From Reyranella massiliensis 521 (lineage in GTDB: Bacteria > Pseudomonadota > Alphaproteobacteria > Reyranellales > Reyranellaceae), in the NCBI GenBank assembly GCA_945860205.1, contig CAMARK010000022.1, forward strand, positions 1-55,310: 55,310 nt of DNA, read 5' to 3'. Below are positions 17,258 to 25,260 of this stretch, piece after piece. A model generated the notes under the pieces. The model was given only the letters and a program-made list of their open reading frames with translations. It ran no database searches and was not told the origin of the DNA. Made by a program: the position numbers and the translations under genes. Within the stretch, counting starts at the first letter, position 1, and each line of letters begins with the position of its first letter.

Positions 17258-18021
17258 TCGATCTTCAAAGAAGGAACCCAGGGTGCGTCAGAAGAAAAGC
17301 TGAGAATGTGCGACGCCGGAGATACCGACGTTGCCGAATAGAATTCGGGTTTCACGTCCAGGATGACCTCCACGCCGGGCATCATGAATTCTTCTCTCTT
17401 TTCTGAAATCTGGACCAAGTAGTCGTCAACACCTTCATGAAGTCTATCGTCGAAGTTGATCACGAGATAAATGATCCTCTTCATCTCCGGAGCCGAGGAG
17501 AATGCCGCCATCTGCTGATCGGCACCTCGTATAGTTAGCGCGAGCTTGGAGAAAAACTCGACAGGCAAGAGACTCGGCGTTGAAGTCGCAATCACTTTTG
17601 TTCGCGAAACTGCTGCACGCTCGGATCTGTTGATGGTCTTCACCTCGCACAAGACATCGGTGTTTCCCACTTTTGCTCGCAGATCGGGCGTTTTGGCATC
17701 GCTCCGACGTGGGATGAATTCGACGTTCGCATATCCTCGACGGACAAGGAAATTGTATGCCTTTGCTTCGTTCAGTTCGCTGAACGCTCCCTGCCATCCG
17801 CGGATCTTTTCCCCTTTCATGAACAAGGGGCCAACCTTCGTTTTCAGATGATCCCATGCAGCGGCGTCAAGCGCCGCCAGTTCCGCTTCGATGTCGATGA
17901 AGTGCTTACGCTTGATCGGGTTATCGCGGAGAGAGGCAGCGAAATTCTTGAAATAGGACTTCGGCGCACCCTTCAAGCTCGCGACGAGTTCGTAGACCCT
18001 GGGCAACTCGGCAGAGCACAT
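17254..18021 (-). CDS. Putative PD-(D/E)XK nuclease-fold protein
   Basis: A 255-residue protein. After an N-terminal helical part (about 1-75) comes the core [23 protein letters not shown], then [29 protein letters not shown]113 in PDL and E126-x-K128 in CEVKT, with a preceding helix glutamate near 82-85, are the layout of the PD-(D/E)XK nuclease fold (restriction enzymes, Mrr, Holliday-junction resolvases). The DNA is visibly richer in A+T than the flanking genes, suggesting acquisition. No methylase or helicase partner adjoins. It overlaps the end of ubiD. Confidence 0.6.
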   Translation of the reverse strand: MCSAELPRVYELVASLKGAPKSYFKNFAASLRDNPIKRKHFIDIEAELAALDAAAWDHLKTKVGPLFMKGEKIRGWQGAFSELNEAKAYNFLVRRGYANVEFIPRRSDAKTPDLRAKVGNTDVLCEVKTINRSERAAVSRTKVIATSTPSLLPVEFFSKLALTIRGADQQMAAFSSAPEMKRIIYLVINFDDRLHEGVDDYLVQISEKREEFMMPGVEVILDVKPEFYSATSVSPASHILSFSSDAPWVPSLKID

Positions 18022-18056
18022 GCGCGATTCTTGACCCCTCCGCCCCCTTCGAGGCA

Positions 18057-18087
18057 CCTCCCCTTCGCGGTTTCCGCGAAGGGGAGG
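18057..18087. repeat. Perfect 14-bp hairpin between nuclease-like and LLM genes
   Basis: CCTCCCCTTCGCGG and CCGCGAAGGGGAGG are exact inverted arms around TTT. It lies nine bases beyond the LLM gene's stop on that strand. No T-run follows on either strand, so it is either a Rho-type processing hairpin or a short palindromic repeat element of the kind seen at the edges of acquired genes. Confidence 0.6.
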
Positions 18088-18095
18088 AGAGTGAA

Positions 18096-19184
18096 TTAAT
18101 GCATTGCTGGCAGCACGTGCCTTGCGACCAATTCCTTGCTCACCGTGGCATCCTCCGCCGAAGCCCCGCGCATGCCGCCGCTGATCGCGACCTTGTCGAG
18201 GCCGAGCGCCTTCAGCGAGCGCAGGCGCTCGATGCAGCGGTCGGGCGAACCCACGATGGCGAAGCGGTCGACGAAATCGTCGGTCAGCGTGCCGGCCTGG
18301 CGCGAATCGCCCTGGGTGTGCTTGCGCATGTCGTAGTTGCTGCGCAGTTTCTCCAGCACGGCGGCATCTCCCGTAGAAACCGGGCCGTTGGCCTTGCCGT
18401 GCATCACCGAGAAACGCGCAAAGGTCGTGAGGCCGCCGCGCACCAGGCCGCGCGCCGCGGCGACGTCGCTGTGGCAGCCCAGGTTCACATAGGCGCCGAA
18501 GGCGATGGCATCGGGATCGAGGCCGGCGTCCTTGCGGGTCTTTTTCGCCAGCGCAATGCCCCAGGCCAGCCGCTCGGTATCGGCGCCCAGGGTGAACATG
18601 ATCCGTTCCGCATGGAGCGCGGCCATGGCGATGACCTTGGGGCCGCTGGCCGCGACCTCGACCGGTACCTTGCCACTGCCTTTGGGGCCGCCCTTCAGGC
18701 CCTCGGCGATCCAGCCGATACGGCTGGCCGGCGGGGCGTCGTGCAGGTGCAGCGCCGACAGCGGCGGCGCGACGTCGGCGGGGATGTCGATGTCGTCGAA
18801 GGCCACCGAGTCGCCAGCGAGGTAAAGCTGGAGCTGGCGCAAGTAGCGCTCGAACTGCGCGAGGCGCGCCGGCGCCCGGCCGAGATGGGCCAAGGCAGAA
18901 TCGCCGCGGCCGATGCCGAGCACGGCGCGGCCGTTGGAGATGCGGTTGACGCTGGTGATCGCCGTCGCGGTCGCCGCGGCATGGCGGGTGACCGAATTGG
19001 TGACCCCGGTGCCGAGGCCGATCCGCGTGGTGACGGTCGCGGCCAGGGCGAGCGAGACATAGGGATCGCCGGAGAGGTTCTGCGAATCGACCACCAGCAT
19101 GCCTTCCCAACCCGCCGCCTCGATTTCCTGCGCGGTGCGTGCCACGCCGCGCGCCGACGCGACGCCGGTGATCCAGAGTTCCAT
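18096..19184 (-). CDS. LLM-class oxidoreductase, F420-dependent type
   Basis: A 362-residue protein of the methylene-tetrahydromethanopterin-reductase-like branch of the luciferase superfamily. It has EIEAAGWEGMLVVDSQNLSGDPYVSLALAATVTTRIGLGTGVTNSVTRHAAATA, then the NRISNGRAVLGIGRGDSA motif and the C-terminal IVGSPDRCIERLRSLKALGLDKVAI. Cofactor use (F420 or FMN) cannot be decided from motifs alone. It is a single leftward gene with about 50 bp to the GNAT gene. Confidence 0.88.
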   Translation of the reverse strand: MELWITGVASARGVARTAQEIEAAGWEGMLVVDSQNLSGDPYVSLALAATVTTRIGLGTGVTNSVTRHAAATATAITSVNRISNGRAVLGIGRGDSALAHLGRAPARLAQFERYLRQLQLYLAGDSVAFDDIDIPADVAPPLSALHLHDAPPASRIGWIAEGLKGGPKGSGKVPVEVAASGPKVIAMAALHAERIMFTLGADTERLAWGIALAKKTRKDAGLDPDAIAFGAYVNLGCHSDVAAARGLVRGGLTTFARFSVMHGKANGPVSTGDAAVLEKLRSNYDMRKHTQGDSRQAGTLTDDFVDRFAIVGSPDRCIERLRSLKALGLDKVAISGGMRGASAEDATVSKELVARHVLPAMH

Positions 19185-19235
19185 TTTTGATTCTCCGGCC
19201 GACTTGTCTGCCCGACTTGTCCGTCCCTCTGGCGG

Positions 19236-19670
19236 TCAGTACCGCATGGTGACCTTGTTGCCTGCGGTCGTCAGCGGCTTGAAGCCCAGGCGCTCATAGA
19301 GCCGCTGCGCCGGATTGTTGGTCATCACTTCCAGGACGAGATCCTTGCGCTTGCGGTCGGCGCGCTCCTTCATCCAGGCGAGGAAGGCGCTGCCCAGGCC
19401 GCGATTGCGCATCGGCGCCGCCAGATAAAGATGGCGGAGCTGCACGGCATGCTGCGTTTCCTCGACCTGCAACCAGCCCGCATCGGCGTTTTCGGCCTTC
19501 AGGATCGACGTCCCGGCGTGCCCGACGGCCTGTTCGACGATTTGCCGCTGTGCCACCTCGTTCCATTGTGTCAGCGCCTCGGTCAGCGGTTGCGCCGCTT
19601 CACGATAAATTGGCCAGCAGAAGGCCAGGTCGGGCGGGCTCGAGGGGCGCAGTTCAAAAATGAGAGGCAT
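19236..19670 (-). CDS. GNAT-family N-acetyltransferase
   Basis: A 144-residue acetyltransferase. The acetyl-CoA loop appears as LYLAAPMRNRGLGSAFLAWMKERA (Q/R-x-x-G-x-G/A pattern RNRGLG), followed by LVLEVMTNNPAQRLYERLGFKPL, the classic motif B helix. The start is ATG 19670; longer frames reach into the regulator's promoter. It is divergent from the TetR gene 88 bp away and could be regulated with it. The acceptor substrate is unknown. Confidence 0.88.
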   Translation of the reverse strand: MPLIFELRPSSPPDLAFCWPIYREAAQPLTEALTQWNEVAQRQIVEQAVGHAGTSILKAENADAGWLQVEETQHAVQLRHLYLAAPMRNRGLGSAFLAWMKERADRKRKDLVLEVMTNNPAQRLYERLGFKPLTTAGNKVTMRY

Positions 19671-19740
19671 GACCGCATCCGGCCACAAGGACGGGCGCGA
19701 TGCAACGCACAAGCTGCTCCCTATTGTTGCCCAGCTCTTT

Positions 19741-19760
19741 AATGTAAACTGGCTTAACAT
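19741..19760. promoter_or_regulatory. Operator candidate 1 for the adjacent TetR regulator
   Basis: AATGTAAACTGGCTTAACAT lies directly over the start codon of the TetR gene. Fifteen of its 20 bases are shared with a site at 20436-20455 upstream of the next gene (AATGTAAA-N5-TTAACAT in both). A shared, roughly palindromic site at both promoters flanking a TetR gene is the usual pattern for an autoregulator. Confidence 0.6.
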
Positions 19761-20400
19761 GAGCTGGAAACGTCGGGCCGAGGGTGCCTATCACCACGGT
19801 AATCTGCGCGAGGCGCTGATCCAGGCCGCGCGCGACCTGATCAAGGAGAAGGGCCCCGCAGGCTTCACCTTCGCCGATGCCGCGCGCTCGGCAGGCGTCA
19901 GCCCGGCCGCGCCCTACCGCCACTTCCGTGACCGCGAGGCGCTGCTGGCCGACGTGGCGCGCGAGGGCTTCCAGCGCTTCGAGGCGATGCTCGCCACCGG
20001 CTGGAACGGCGGCAAGCCCGACGCGATGACGGCCTTCAACAATGTCGGCAAGGCCTACCTCGCCTTTGCCCGCGCCGAGCCCGCCTACTACGCCGCCATG
20101 TTCGAATCGGGCCTGCCGCCCGACCTCAGCCCCGACCTGCGCGCGGCCTCCGAGCGCGCTTTCGGCATGCTACGCACCGCGGCCGACGGCGTGGTCGCGT
20201 TGCTGCCCCAGGGCAAGCGCCCCCCCGCCCTGATGATGAGCCTGCACATCTGGTCGATGGCCCACGGCATCGCATCCCTGTTCGGCCGGGGCGACGCCGG
20301 CCGGCGGACGCTGCCCATGACGGCCGAGGAACTGCTGGAATCGGCCATGCTGATCTATTTGCAGGGTCTGGGTTTTTCACAGAAGCCCGACAGAACCTAA
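19759..20400 (+). CDS. TetR/AcrR-family transcriptional regulator
   Basis: A 213-residue regulator. The N-terminal DNA-binding domain YHHGNLREALIQAARDLIKEKGPAGFTFADAARSAGVSPAAPYRHFRDREALLADVA is a textbook TetR helix-turn-helix (about residues 11-65). The C-terminal ligand domain contains SLHIWSMAHGIASLFGRGD, typical of the TetR_C 'WHG' group. The ATG at 19759 is within a proposed operator. It is likely to repress itself and the downstream DUF2852 gene. The ligand is unknown. Confidence 0.9.
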   Translation: MSWKRRAEGAYHHGNLREALIQAARDLIKEKGPAGFTFADAARSAGVSPAAPYRHFRDREALLADVAREGFQRFEAMLATGWNGGKPDAMTAFNNVGKAYLAFARAEPAYYAAMFESGLPPDLSPDLRAASERAFGMLRTAADGVVALLPQGKRPPALMMSLHIWSMAHGIASLFGRGDAGRRTLPMTAEELLESAMLIYLQGLGFSQKPDRT

Positions 20401-20435
20401 GGGGGGCCCCCTTGACTCCCGGGGCCGGAATACCC

Positions 20436-20468
20436 AATGTAAATGTCGTTAACATTTACATCGTTAAC
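20436..20468. promoter_or_regulatory. Operator candidate 2, upstream of the DUF2852 gene
   Basis: AATGTAAATGTCGTTAACAT (20436-20455) matches operator 1. In addition ATGTAAATG and CATTTACAT form a perfect 9-bp inverted repeat around seven bases, and TCGTTAAC is directly repeated 15 bp apart (to 20468). The cluster ends 22 bp before the ATG at 20491, so a bound repressor would block that promoter. Confidence 0.65.
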
Positions 20469-20490
20469 GGCAGCAAAAGGGGGGCTCCAC

Positions 20491-20922
20491 ATGGGCCTGA
20501 TTTCGAAAATAGACGACATCGGCAGGCCGGCGTGGATCGCCCTCACGGTCCTGAGTTTCATCCTGTTCTGGCCGATCGGCATCGCCCTTCTGGTCTATCT
20601 GAAATGGAGTGGACGCATGTTTTGCTCGAAGCGCTATGGCCACTGGAACACGCCGGACGGCAGCAACGCCCGCGCCGAGTTCCGCGATTGGAAGCGCCGT
20701 CATCGCTGGGGCCGCGATGCCTCGAGCGGCAACGTCGCCTTCGACGAATACCGCGAGGAGACACTGCGCAAGCTCGACGAGCAGCAGCGCGAGTTCCGCG
20801 ACTTCCTCGACCGGCTGCGCGCCGCCAAGGACCGTGCCGAGTTCGACGACTTCATGGCCGAGCGCCGCGATCGCCCGCCGGTCCCCAAGGAGCCGCCGCC
20901 GGCCGCGTCTCCCACGGCCTGA
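20491..20922 (+). CDS. DUF2852 membrane protein
   Basis: A 143-residue protein with one strong N-terminal transmembrane region, PAWIALTVLSFILFWPIGIALLVYLKWSGRM, characteristic of DUF2852. It is followed by a charged helical tail (EYREETLRKLDEQQREFRDFLDRLRAAKDRAEFDDFMAERR) that probably forms a coiled coil in the cytoplasm. A ribosome site (AAGGGGGG) precedes the ATG. It is probably controlled by the TetR regulator just upstream. The function of the family is unknown. Confidence 0.85.
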   Translation: MGLISKIDDIGRPAWIALTVLSFILFWPIGIALLVYLKWSGRMFCSKRYGHWNTPDGSNARAEFRDWKRRHRWGRDASSGNVAFDEYREETLRKLDEQQREFRDFLDRLRAAKDRAEFDDFMAERRDRPPVPKEPPPAASPTA

Positions 20923-20953
20923 TCTCTTCTCCCTGATGGGGGAGGAACCGACT

Positions 20954-20985
20954 GCCCGCAGCGCACCAGCGTTGCGGGCGGTTTC
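20954..20985 (+). terminator. Terminator hairpin after the DUF2852 gene
   Basis: GCCCGCAGCG and CGTTGCGGGC pair over 10 bp (one G-U) around a six-base loop CACCAG, followed by GGTTTCGTTT. It sits between the DUF2852 stop and the convergent gene's stop at 20989 and could serve the rightward transcript. Confidence 0.6.
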
Positions 20986-20988
20986 GTT

Positions 20989-21639
20989 TCAGTAGTCGAT
21001 CTTCATGGGCAGGTGATGATCGACCGCGTGCTGGGCGGCTTCCACCATCGCCGCGAAGCCGTAGCGGGCGCGCAGTTCCAGCGGCGCATTGTCGGGCGGC
21101 CGCGGCCGGCCCCATCCGGTTGCCGCGCGGTCATCGGCTTTCCAGGTCGCGGCATTGAGATCGGCGAGCTGGCGCCGGAGCGTCGGCGCCGAGCCGATGA
21201 CCACCCGGTGACCGCCGACATCCTCGCCGTCGAAGGTGAAGGGAAAGGGGCTGGGCAACCACAGTTCGGCATGACGCACGAGATGGGAATAGCGCGACCG
21301 GAAGCCCTCGGCGTTGCTGCGTGCAAGTGCCGGATCGTTCTCCCATTCGTCGGGCAGGGTATTGGGCCGCCCCAACACCGGATGCTCGGCATAGGCCGCC
21401 CACAGCACCAGCGCGGCCCAGCCGTCCCATCCCGGCCGGCCGGTGAAGTGCGGCGCCCCGGAAGTTTCGTCCCAATCGAGCGGTGCCGGGATGTTGTGGC
21501 CGAGCCGCTCGCTCAACGCCGTGCGCCAGGCGAGGACGGCCGGAGGGAGATGTTCGGGGTTCCTGGCGAAGGCCGTGAGCTGTTTGCCCACGCCACCATA
21601 GTATCGCGTGAGCGACCCGACGTAGACGTCGAGGGCCAT
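20989..21639 (-). CDS. Conserved-looking protein of unknown function
   Basis: A 216-residue soluble protein beginning MALDVYVGSLTRYYGGVG, a start I associate with a family of uncharacterised bacterial proteins. It is rich in tryptophan and proline (GWDGWAALVLWAAYAEHP; LPDEWENDPAL; HLVRHAELWLPSPFPFTFDGEDVGG). The C-terminus has ARYGFAAMVEAAQHAVDHHLPM. There is no signal peptide or membrane span. It is a single leftward gene between a terminator and a long upstream gap to the Bug proteins. Confidence 0.6.
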   Translation of the reverse strand: MALDVYVGSLTRYYGGVGKQLTAFARNPEHLPPAVLAWRTALSERLGHNIPAPLDWDETSGAPHFTGRPGWDGWAALVLWAAYAEHPVLGRPNTLPDEWENDPALARSNAEGFRSRYSHLVRHAELWLPSPFPFTFDGEDVGGHRVVIGSAPTLRRQLADLNAATWKADDRAATGWGRPRPPDNAPLELRARYGFAAMVEAAQHAVDHHLPMKIDY

Positions 21640-21774
21640 GAGACCTCTTCAGATACATTGGGCACCGCGGCACCCATACAACTTTCAGTTGCTCTACACG
21701 TTAATTTATCCCGTGCCTACAACCGAAAGTAAATACCTGAAGAGCCAAACGCGAATATCGCCCGACGGCAGGCC

Positions 21775-22767
21775 CTATTGCGGCTCGAGGTTCAGTCCCT
21801 TCACCAGGTCGATCCAGACCGGGCCTTGCTCGGCCATGATCTTCTCGAAGAAGGCCTGGTCCTGGGCCGCCCGGTCGATGCCGAACGTGTCCAGGATCTT
21901 TACGATGCGCTCGCTCTTGCCGGCCTCGACCATCATGTCGGAGAGTTTCTTCACGATCTCCTTGGGCATGCCGATGGGACCGACCAGGCAGATGAAGCCC
22001 TGGACCTGGAAGGCGATGTCGGTGACGCCCTGTTCGTAGAAGGTGCCGACGTCCGGCAGCTTCTTCATCCGTTCCTTGGTCGGCACCGCAATTGCGCGAC
22101 CATTGCCAGTTTGAAGCACGCTGGAAGCGGCGGCAAAACTGCCGCTGCCGGCCTGAATGGCGCCCGACATCACGTCGGTCCACATCGGCGCCTCGCCGCG
22201 ATAGTGCACGGCCTCCATCTTGAGCCCGTAATGGCGGTTCAGCGCCTCGACGGCGACGTGGCTGTACGATCCGGCGCCGTAGGTGCCGACGCTGACCTTG
22301 TTGTTGCGGGCGTAGGCCGCGAATTCCGCGAGGTTCTTCGCCGGCACGTCCTTGTTGACGATGAACGGCAGGTGGCCGGCATCCATCCACGAGATCAGCG
22401 CAAAGTCCTTGTCCGGGTCGTAGGGCAGCTTCTTGAACAGCACCTTGTTCATGATCATCGTGGTCGAGATCGTCCACATCAGCGTATAGCCGTCGGGCGC
22501 CGCGTTCTTCACCTGCTCGGCGGCGATGGCGCCGCTGGCACCGGCCTTGTTCTCGACCGAGACCGGCTGGCCGGTCTTCTGCGAGATGAAGTCGCCGTAG
22601 GCACGGGCGAAGGTGTCGGTGAGGCCGCCGGCCGGATAGCCTACGATGATGCGGATGGGCTTGCTCGGCCAGGGCGCCTGGGCGATGGCGGGAACCGGCA
22701 GAGCCGCGGCAGCGACAGCAATGGAACCAAGGCGCAGCACGTCACGCCGCGACGAGCGAACGGTCAT
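21775..22767 (-). CDS. Bug/TctC-type periplasmic binding protein, paralogue 1
   Basis: A 330-residue tripartite tricarboxylate transporter substrate-binding protein. It has a Tat-type leader (SRRDVLRLGS with the twin arginine, cleavage near IAQA). The mature domain has WPSKPIRIIVGYPAGGLTDTFARAYGDF and NKAGASGAIAAEQVKNAAPDGYTLM, the two loops that bind a carboxylate. No TctA/TctB membrane subunits are present, which is usual for orphan Bug proteins. It is closely similar to the next gene upstream (22894-23865), evidence of tandem duplication. Confidence 0.93.
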   Translation of the reverse strand: MTVRSSRRDVLRLGSIAVAAAALPVPAIAQAPWPSKPIRIIVGYPAGGLTDTFARAYGDFISQKTGQPVSVENKAGASGAIAAEQVKNAAPDGYTLMWTISTTMIMNKVLFKKLPYDPDKDFALISWMDAGHLPFIVNKDVPAKNLAEFAAYARNNKVSVGTYGAGSYSHVAVEALNRHYGLKMEAVHYRGEAPMWTDVMSGAIQAGSGSFAAASSVLQTGNGRAIAVPTKERMKKLPDVGTFYEQGVTDIAFQVQGFICLVGPIGMPKEIVKKLSDMMVEAGKSERIVKILDTFGIDRAAQDQAFFEKIMAEQGPVWIDLVKGLNLEPQ

Positions 22768-22806
22768 TCTTTCCTCCCTGCGGCGCGGTGGGTTTACTGC
22801 GACGGT

Positions 22807-22875
22807 CTATGCCGTCTTTGGCGCGCCAGCCTTCAGCATGGCTGCGATTGTGGCGGACGTAAAGGCAGCTTCAAG
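22807..22875 (-). pseudogene. 3' remnant of a second CoA-transferase gene
   Basis: Read on the minus strand, the spacer between the two Bug genes encodes 22 residues and a stop. The end TIAAMLKAGAPKTA* matches the C-terminus of the intact CoA-transferase at 23907 (EIDAMLKTGATKTA*). The bases after both stops also resemble each other (CTAxGCCGTCTT region on the plus strand). This is the scar of a tandem duplication of a CoA-transferase plus Bug unit in which one CoA-transferase was deleted. Confidence 0.8.
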
Positions 22876-22893
22876 GCGGCGGCGCGGCAATCG

Positions 22894-23865
22894 CTATTGC
22901 GGCTCGATGTTCAGGCTCTTGATCACCTCGAGCCAGACCGGCCCTTCGTCGTCGATGACCTTCTTGAAATAGGCGCGGTCGCGGGCGGCCTCGTCGATAC
23001 CGAACGTGTTGATGATCGCCTGGATGCGCTCGGTCTTGCCGCCCTCGACCATCAGGTCGGAGAGCTTCTGCACGATCGCGTCCGGCGTGCCGACCGGTGC
23101 CGCGCAACCGACCCAGCCGCGCACCTGGAACGCCTTCTCGGTCAGACCCTGCTCGTAGTAGGTGGGCACGTTCGGCAGCTTCTTCATGCGCTCCATGGTC
23201 GGCACGGCGATCACCTTGACGGCGCCGGACTGCACGAACGGCAGCATGGTCGCATAGCTGCCGCTGGCGATCTGGACGGCGCCGGACGCCATGTCCTGCC
23301 ACATCAGCGCCTCGCCGCGATAATGGACCGGCTCCATCGTGAGCCCATAGTGCTTGTTGAGCGTCGCCGCCACGACGTGGGCGTAGGAGCCGGCGCCGTA
23401 GGTAGCGGCCGACACCTTGCGCTCCTTCGCCCAGGCGGCGAACTCCGGAATGTTATTCACCGGCACGTCCTTGTTGACCGCGGTCGGCAGGTGGCCGGTG
23501 TTGAACCAGGCGACCAGGGTAAAATCCTTGTCTGGATCGTAGGGCAGTTTCTTGAACAGCACCTTGTTCTGCATCATCGTGGTCGAGTTGGTGAACATCA
23601 GCGTATAGCCGTCGGGCGGGGCCTGCTTCACGAGCTCGGCGCCGATCGCGCCGGCGGCACCCGCCTTGTTCTCGACCACGACCGGCTGGCCGGTCTTCTG
23701 CGAGACATAGTCGCCATAGGCGCGGGCGAAGACGTCGGTCAGTCCGCCCGGCGGATAGGTGACGACGATCTTGATCGGCTTGTTGGGCCACGGCGCCTGG
23801 GCGATGGCGGGCGCCGGCAGCATGGCCGCGGCACCGACGCATAGAAGATTACGCCGAAAGATCAT
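22894..23865 (-). CDS. Bug/TctC-type periplasmic binding protein, paralogue 2
   Basis: A 323-residue protein with a leader ending in PAPAIAQA. The mature Bug domain has WPNKPIKIVVTYPPGGLTDVFARAYGDYVSQKTGQPV and NKAGAAGAIGAELVKQAPPDGYTLM. It shares long blocks with paralogue 1 (for example FKKLPYDPDKDF, VPTxERMKKLP). It starts 41 bp after the CoA-transferase on the same strand, suggesting one transcript in which uptake and CoA activation of a carboxylate are linked. Confidence 0.93.
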   Translation of the reverse strand: MIFRRNLLCVGAAAMLPAPAIAQAPWPNKPIKIVVTYPPGGLTDVFARAYGDYVSQKTGQPVVVENKAGAAGAIGAELVKQAPPDGYTLMFTNSTTMMQNKVLFKKLPYDPDKDFTLVAWFNTGHLPTAVNKDVPVNNIPEFAAWAKERKVSAATYGAGSYAHVVAATLNKHYGLTMEPVHYRGEALMWQDMASGAVQIASGSYATMLPFVQSGAVKVIAVPTMERMKKLPNVPTYYEQGLTEKAFQVRGWVGCAAPVGTPDAIVQKLSDLMVEGGKTERIQAIINTFGIDEAARDRAYFKKVIDDEGPVWLEVIKSLNIEPQ

Positions 23866-23906
23866 GGACGCCTCCCTGGGCGCGCACTTTGATTTTTGCC
23901 GACGAT

Positions 23907-25100
23907 CTAAGCCGTCTTGGTCGCGCCTGTTTTCAGCATGGCGTCGATCTCGCCGGCCGTAAAGCCGGCCTCCTTGAGAACCTCGACACTGTGCTCGCCC
24001 AGCCGGGGCTGCAGGCGCGTCACCTCGGGCTTGGTCTTGCTGAAGCGCGGCGGGATGTCGGGCATGCGGAGCCGGCCCTCGGTCGGATGGTCGACTTCCT
24101 TCCAGAAGCCGGTCGCCTCGAGCTGCGGATCGACGAACAGGTCGTCGAGCGTGTTGACCGGCCCATGCGGCACGTTGGATTTACCCAGCAGCGCCACCCA
24201 TTCGGCGTTGGTCCTGGTGGCGCAGATCTCCGCCAACGCCGAATAATAGTGTTCGACGTTTTTTAGGCGGTTGGCGAGCGAGGTGAAGCGCGGATCCAGG
24301 GCGAGCTCGGGCCGGCCGATCAGGCCGCAGAATTCCTTCCAGTGCCCGTCGGTGTAGGGCAGCAGCGCGAAGTAGCCGTCCTTCGAGGGATAGGGCCGGC
24401 GCTCCTTGTTGAGCACGCGCTTGTAACCCGCCGTATCGAGCGCCGGCCGGAAGGTCTCGCCGTAGAGATGCTCGACCATCACGAACGAGACCAGCGTCTC
24501 GAACATCGGCACTTCAACCGCTTGGCCAAGGCCGGTCTTCTCGCGCGCATAGAGGGCGGCGAGCAAGGCCGAGACGACGCCGTTGGAACTCGTCTTGTCG
24601 GCCACGATGGTGGGCAGGAAGCGCGGCTGGCCAGCCACAACGCTCTGCAGCGAGGCGAGGCCGGAGCCTGCCTGGATGATGTCGTCGTAGGCGGCCTTCG
24701 GACCCATCGGGCCGGCGGCGCGATAGCCGTAGGTGGCGAGATAGACGAGGCGCGGATTGATCTTCTCGAAGGCTTCGTACTCCACGCCCAGGCGCCGGGC
24801 GGGATCGGGCCGGTAGTTGTGCATCAGCACGTCGGCGGTCTCGGCCAGCTTGAACAGCGCCTTGCGGCCTGAGTCCTGTTTCAGGTCGAGCACGATCGAG
24901 CGCTTGGATCTGTTGCAGCCGAGATAGAAGGCGGCCATGCCGGGATTGCGGCCCGGCCCGAGCTGGCGAGTGGTGTCGCCTTCGGGCGGCTCGATCTTGA
25001 TCACGTCGGCGCCGAGATCGCCCAACTGCTGCGCAGCCCACGGTCCCAGCACCACCGTCGTGCAATCGAGAATCCTGACGCCGGCCAACGGACCCGCCAT
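23907..25100 (-). CDS. CaiB/BaiF family (class III) CoA-transferase
   Basis: A 397-residue class III CoA-transferase. It begins with MAGPLAGVRILDCTTVVLGPWAAQQLGDLGADVIKIEPPEGD and has NRSKRSIVLDLKQDSGRKALFKLAETADVLMHNYRPD, both diagnostic. The catalytic aspartate is expected in the ADKTSSNG region. NVPHGPVNTLDDLFVDPQL marks the C-terminal domain. It would transfer CoA between organic acids. It heads a leftward group with two Bug proteins. The start ATG 25100 was chosen; longer frames lack a ribosome site. Confidence 0.92.
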   Translation of the reverse strand: MAGPLAGVRILDCTTVVLGPWAAQQLGDLGADVIKIEPPEGDTTRQLGPGRNPGMAAFYLGCNRSKRSIVLDLKQDSGRKALFKLAETADVLMHNYRPDPARRLGVEYEAFEKINPRLVYLATYGYRAAGPMGPKAAYDDIIQAGSGLASLQSVVAGQPRFLPTIVADKTSSNGVVSALLAALYAREKTGLGQAVEVPMFETLVSFVMVEHLYGETFRPALDTAGYKRVLNKERRPYPSKDGYFALLPYTDGHWKEFCGLIGRPELALDPRFTSLANRLKNVEHYYSALAEICATRTNAEWVALLGKSNVPHGPVNTLDDLFVDPQLEATGFWKEVDHPTEGRLRMPDIPPRFSKTKPEVTRLQPRLGEHSVEVLKEAGFTAGEIDAMLKTGATKTA

Positions 25101-25260
25101 CGCTGCTTCCTCCTCTGCTTTCTTCTCGACTAGCACAGACTGTACACAAGCGGCTGCGAAACCTGGGCCACTCCATGGCCGTTCCTCCTCATAGCCGCCA
25201 CAATCCGAACGCAACGTTTACGGAGCCAGCGTTTTTTTCCTGTAGTTGATGGAGGCTTCA

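Noticed and set aside
17254..19110. A single 618-residue frame joining the nuclease-like protein to the region of the LLM oxidoreductase
   Set aside because: The upstream half is the wrong frame of the LLM gene (Arg/Pro/Gly-rich), and the nuclease-like protein has its own ATG at 18021. It is not a fusion.
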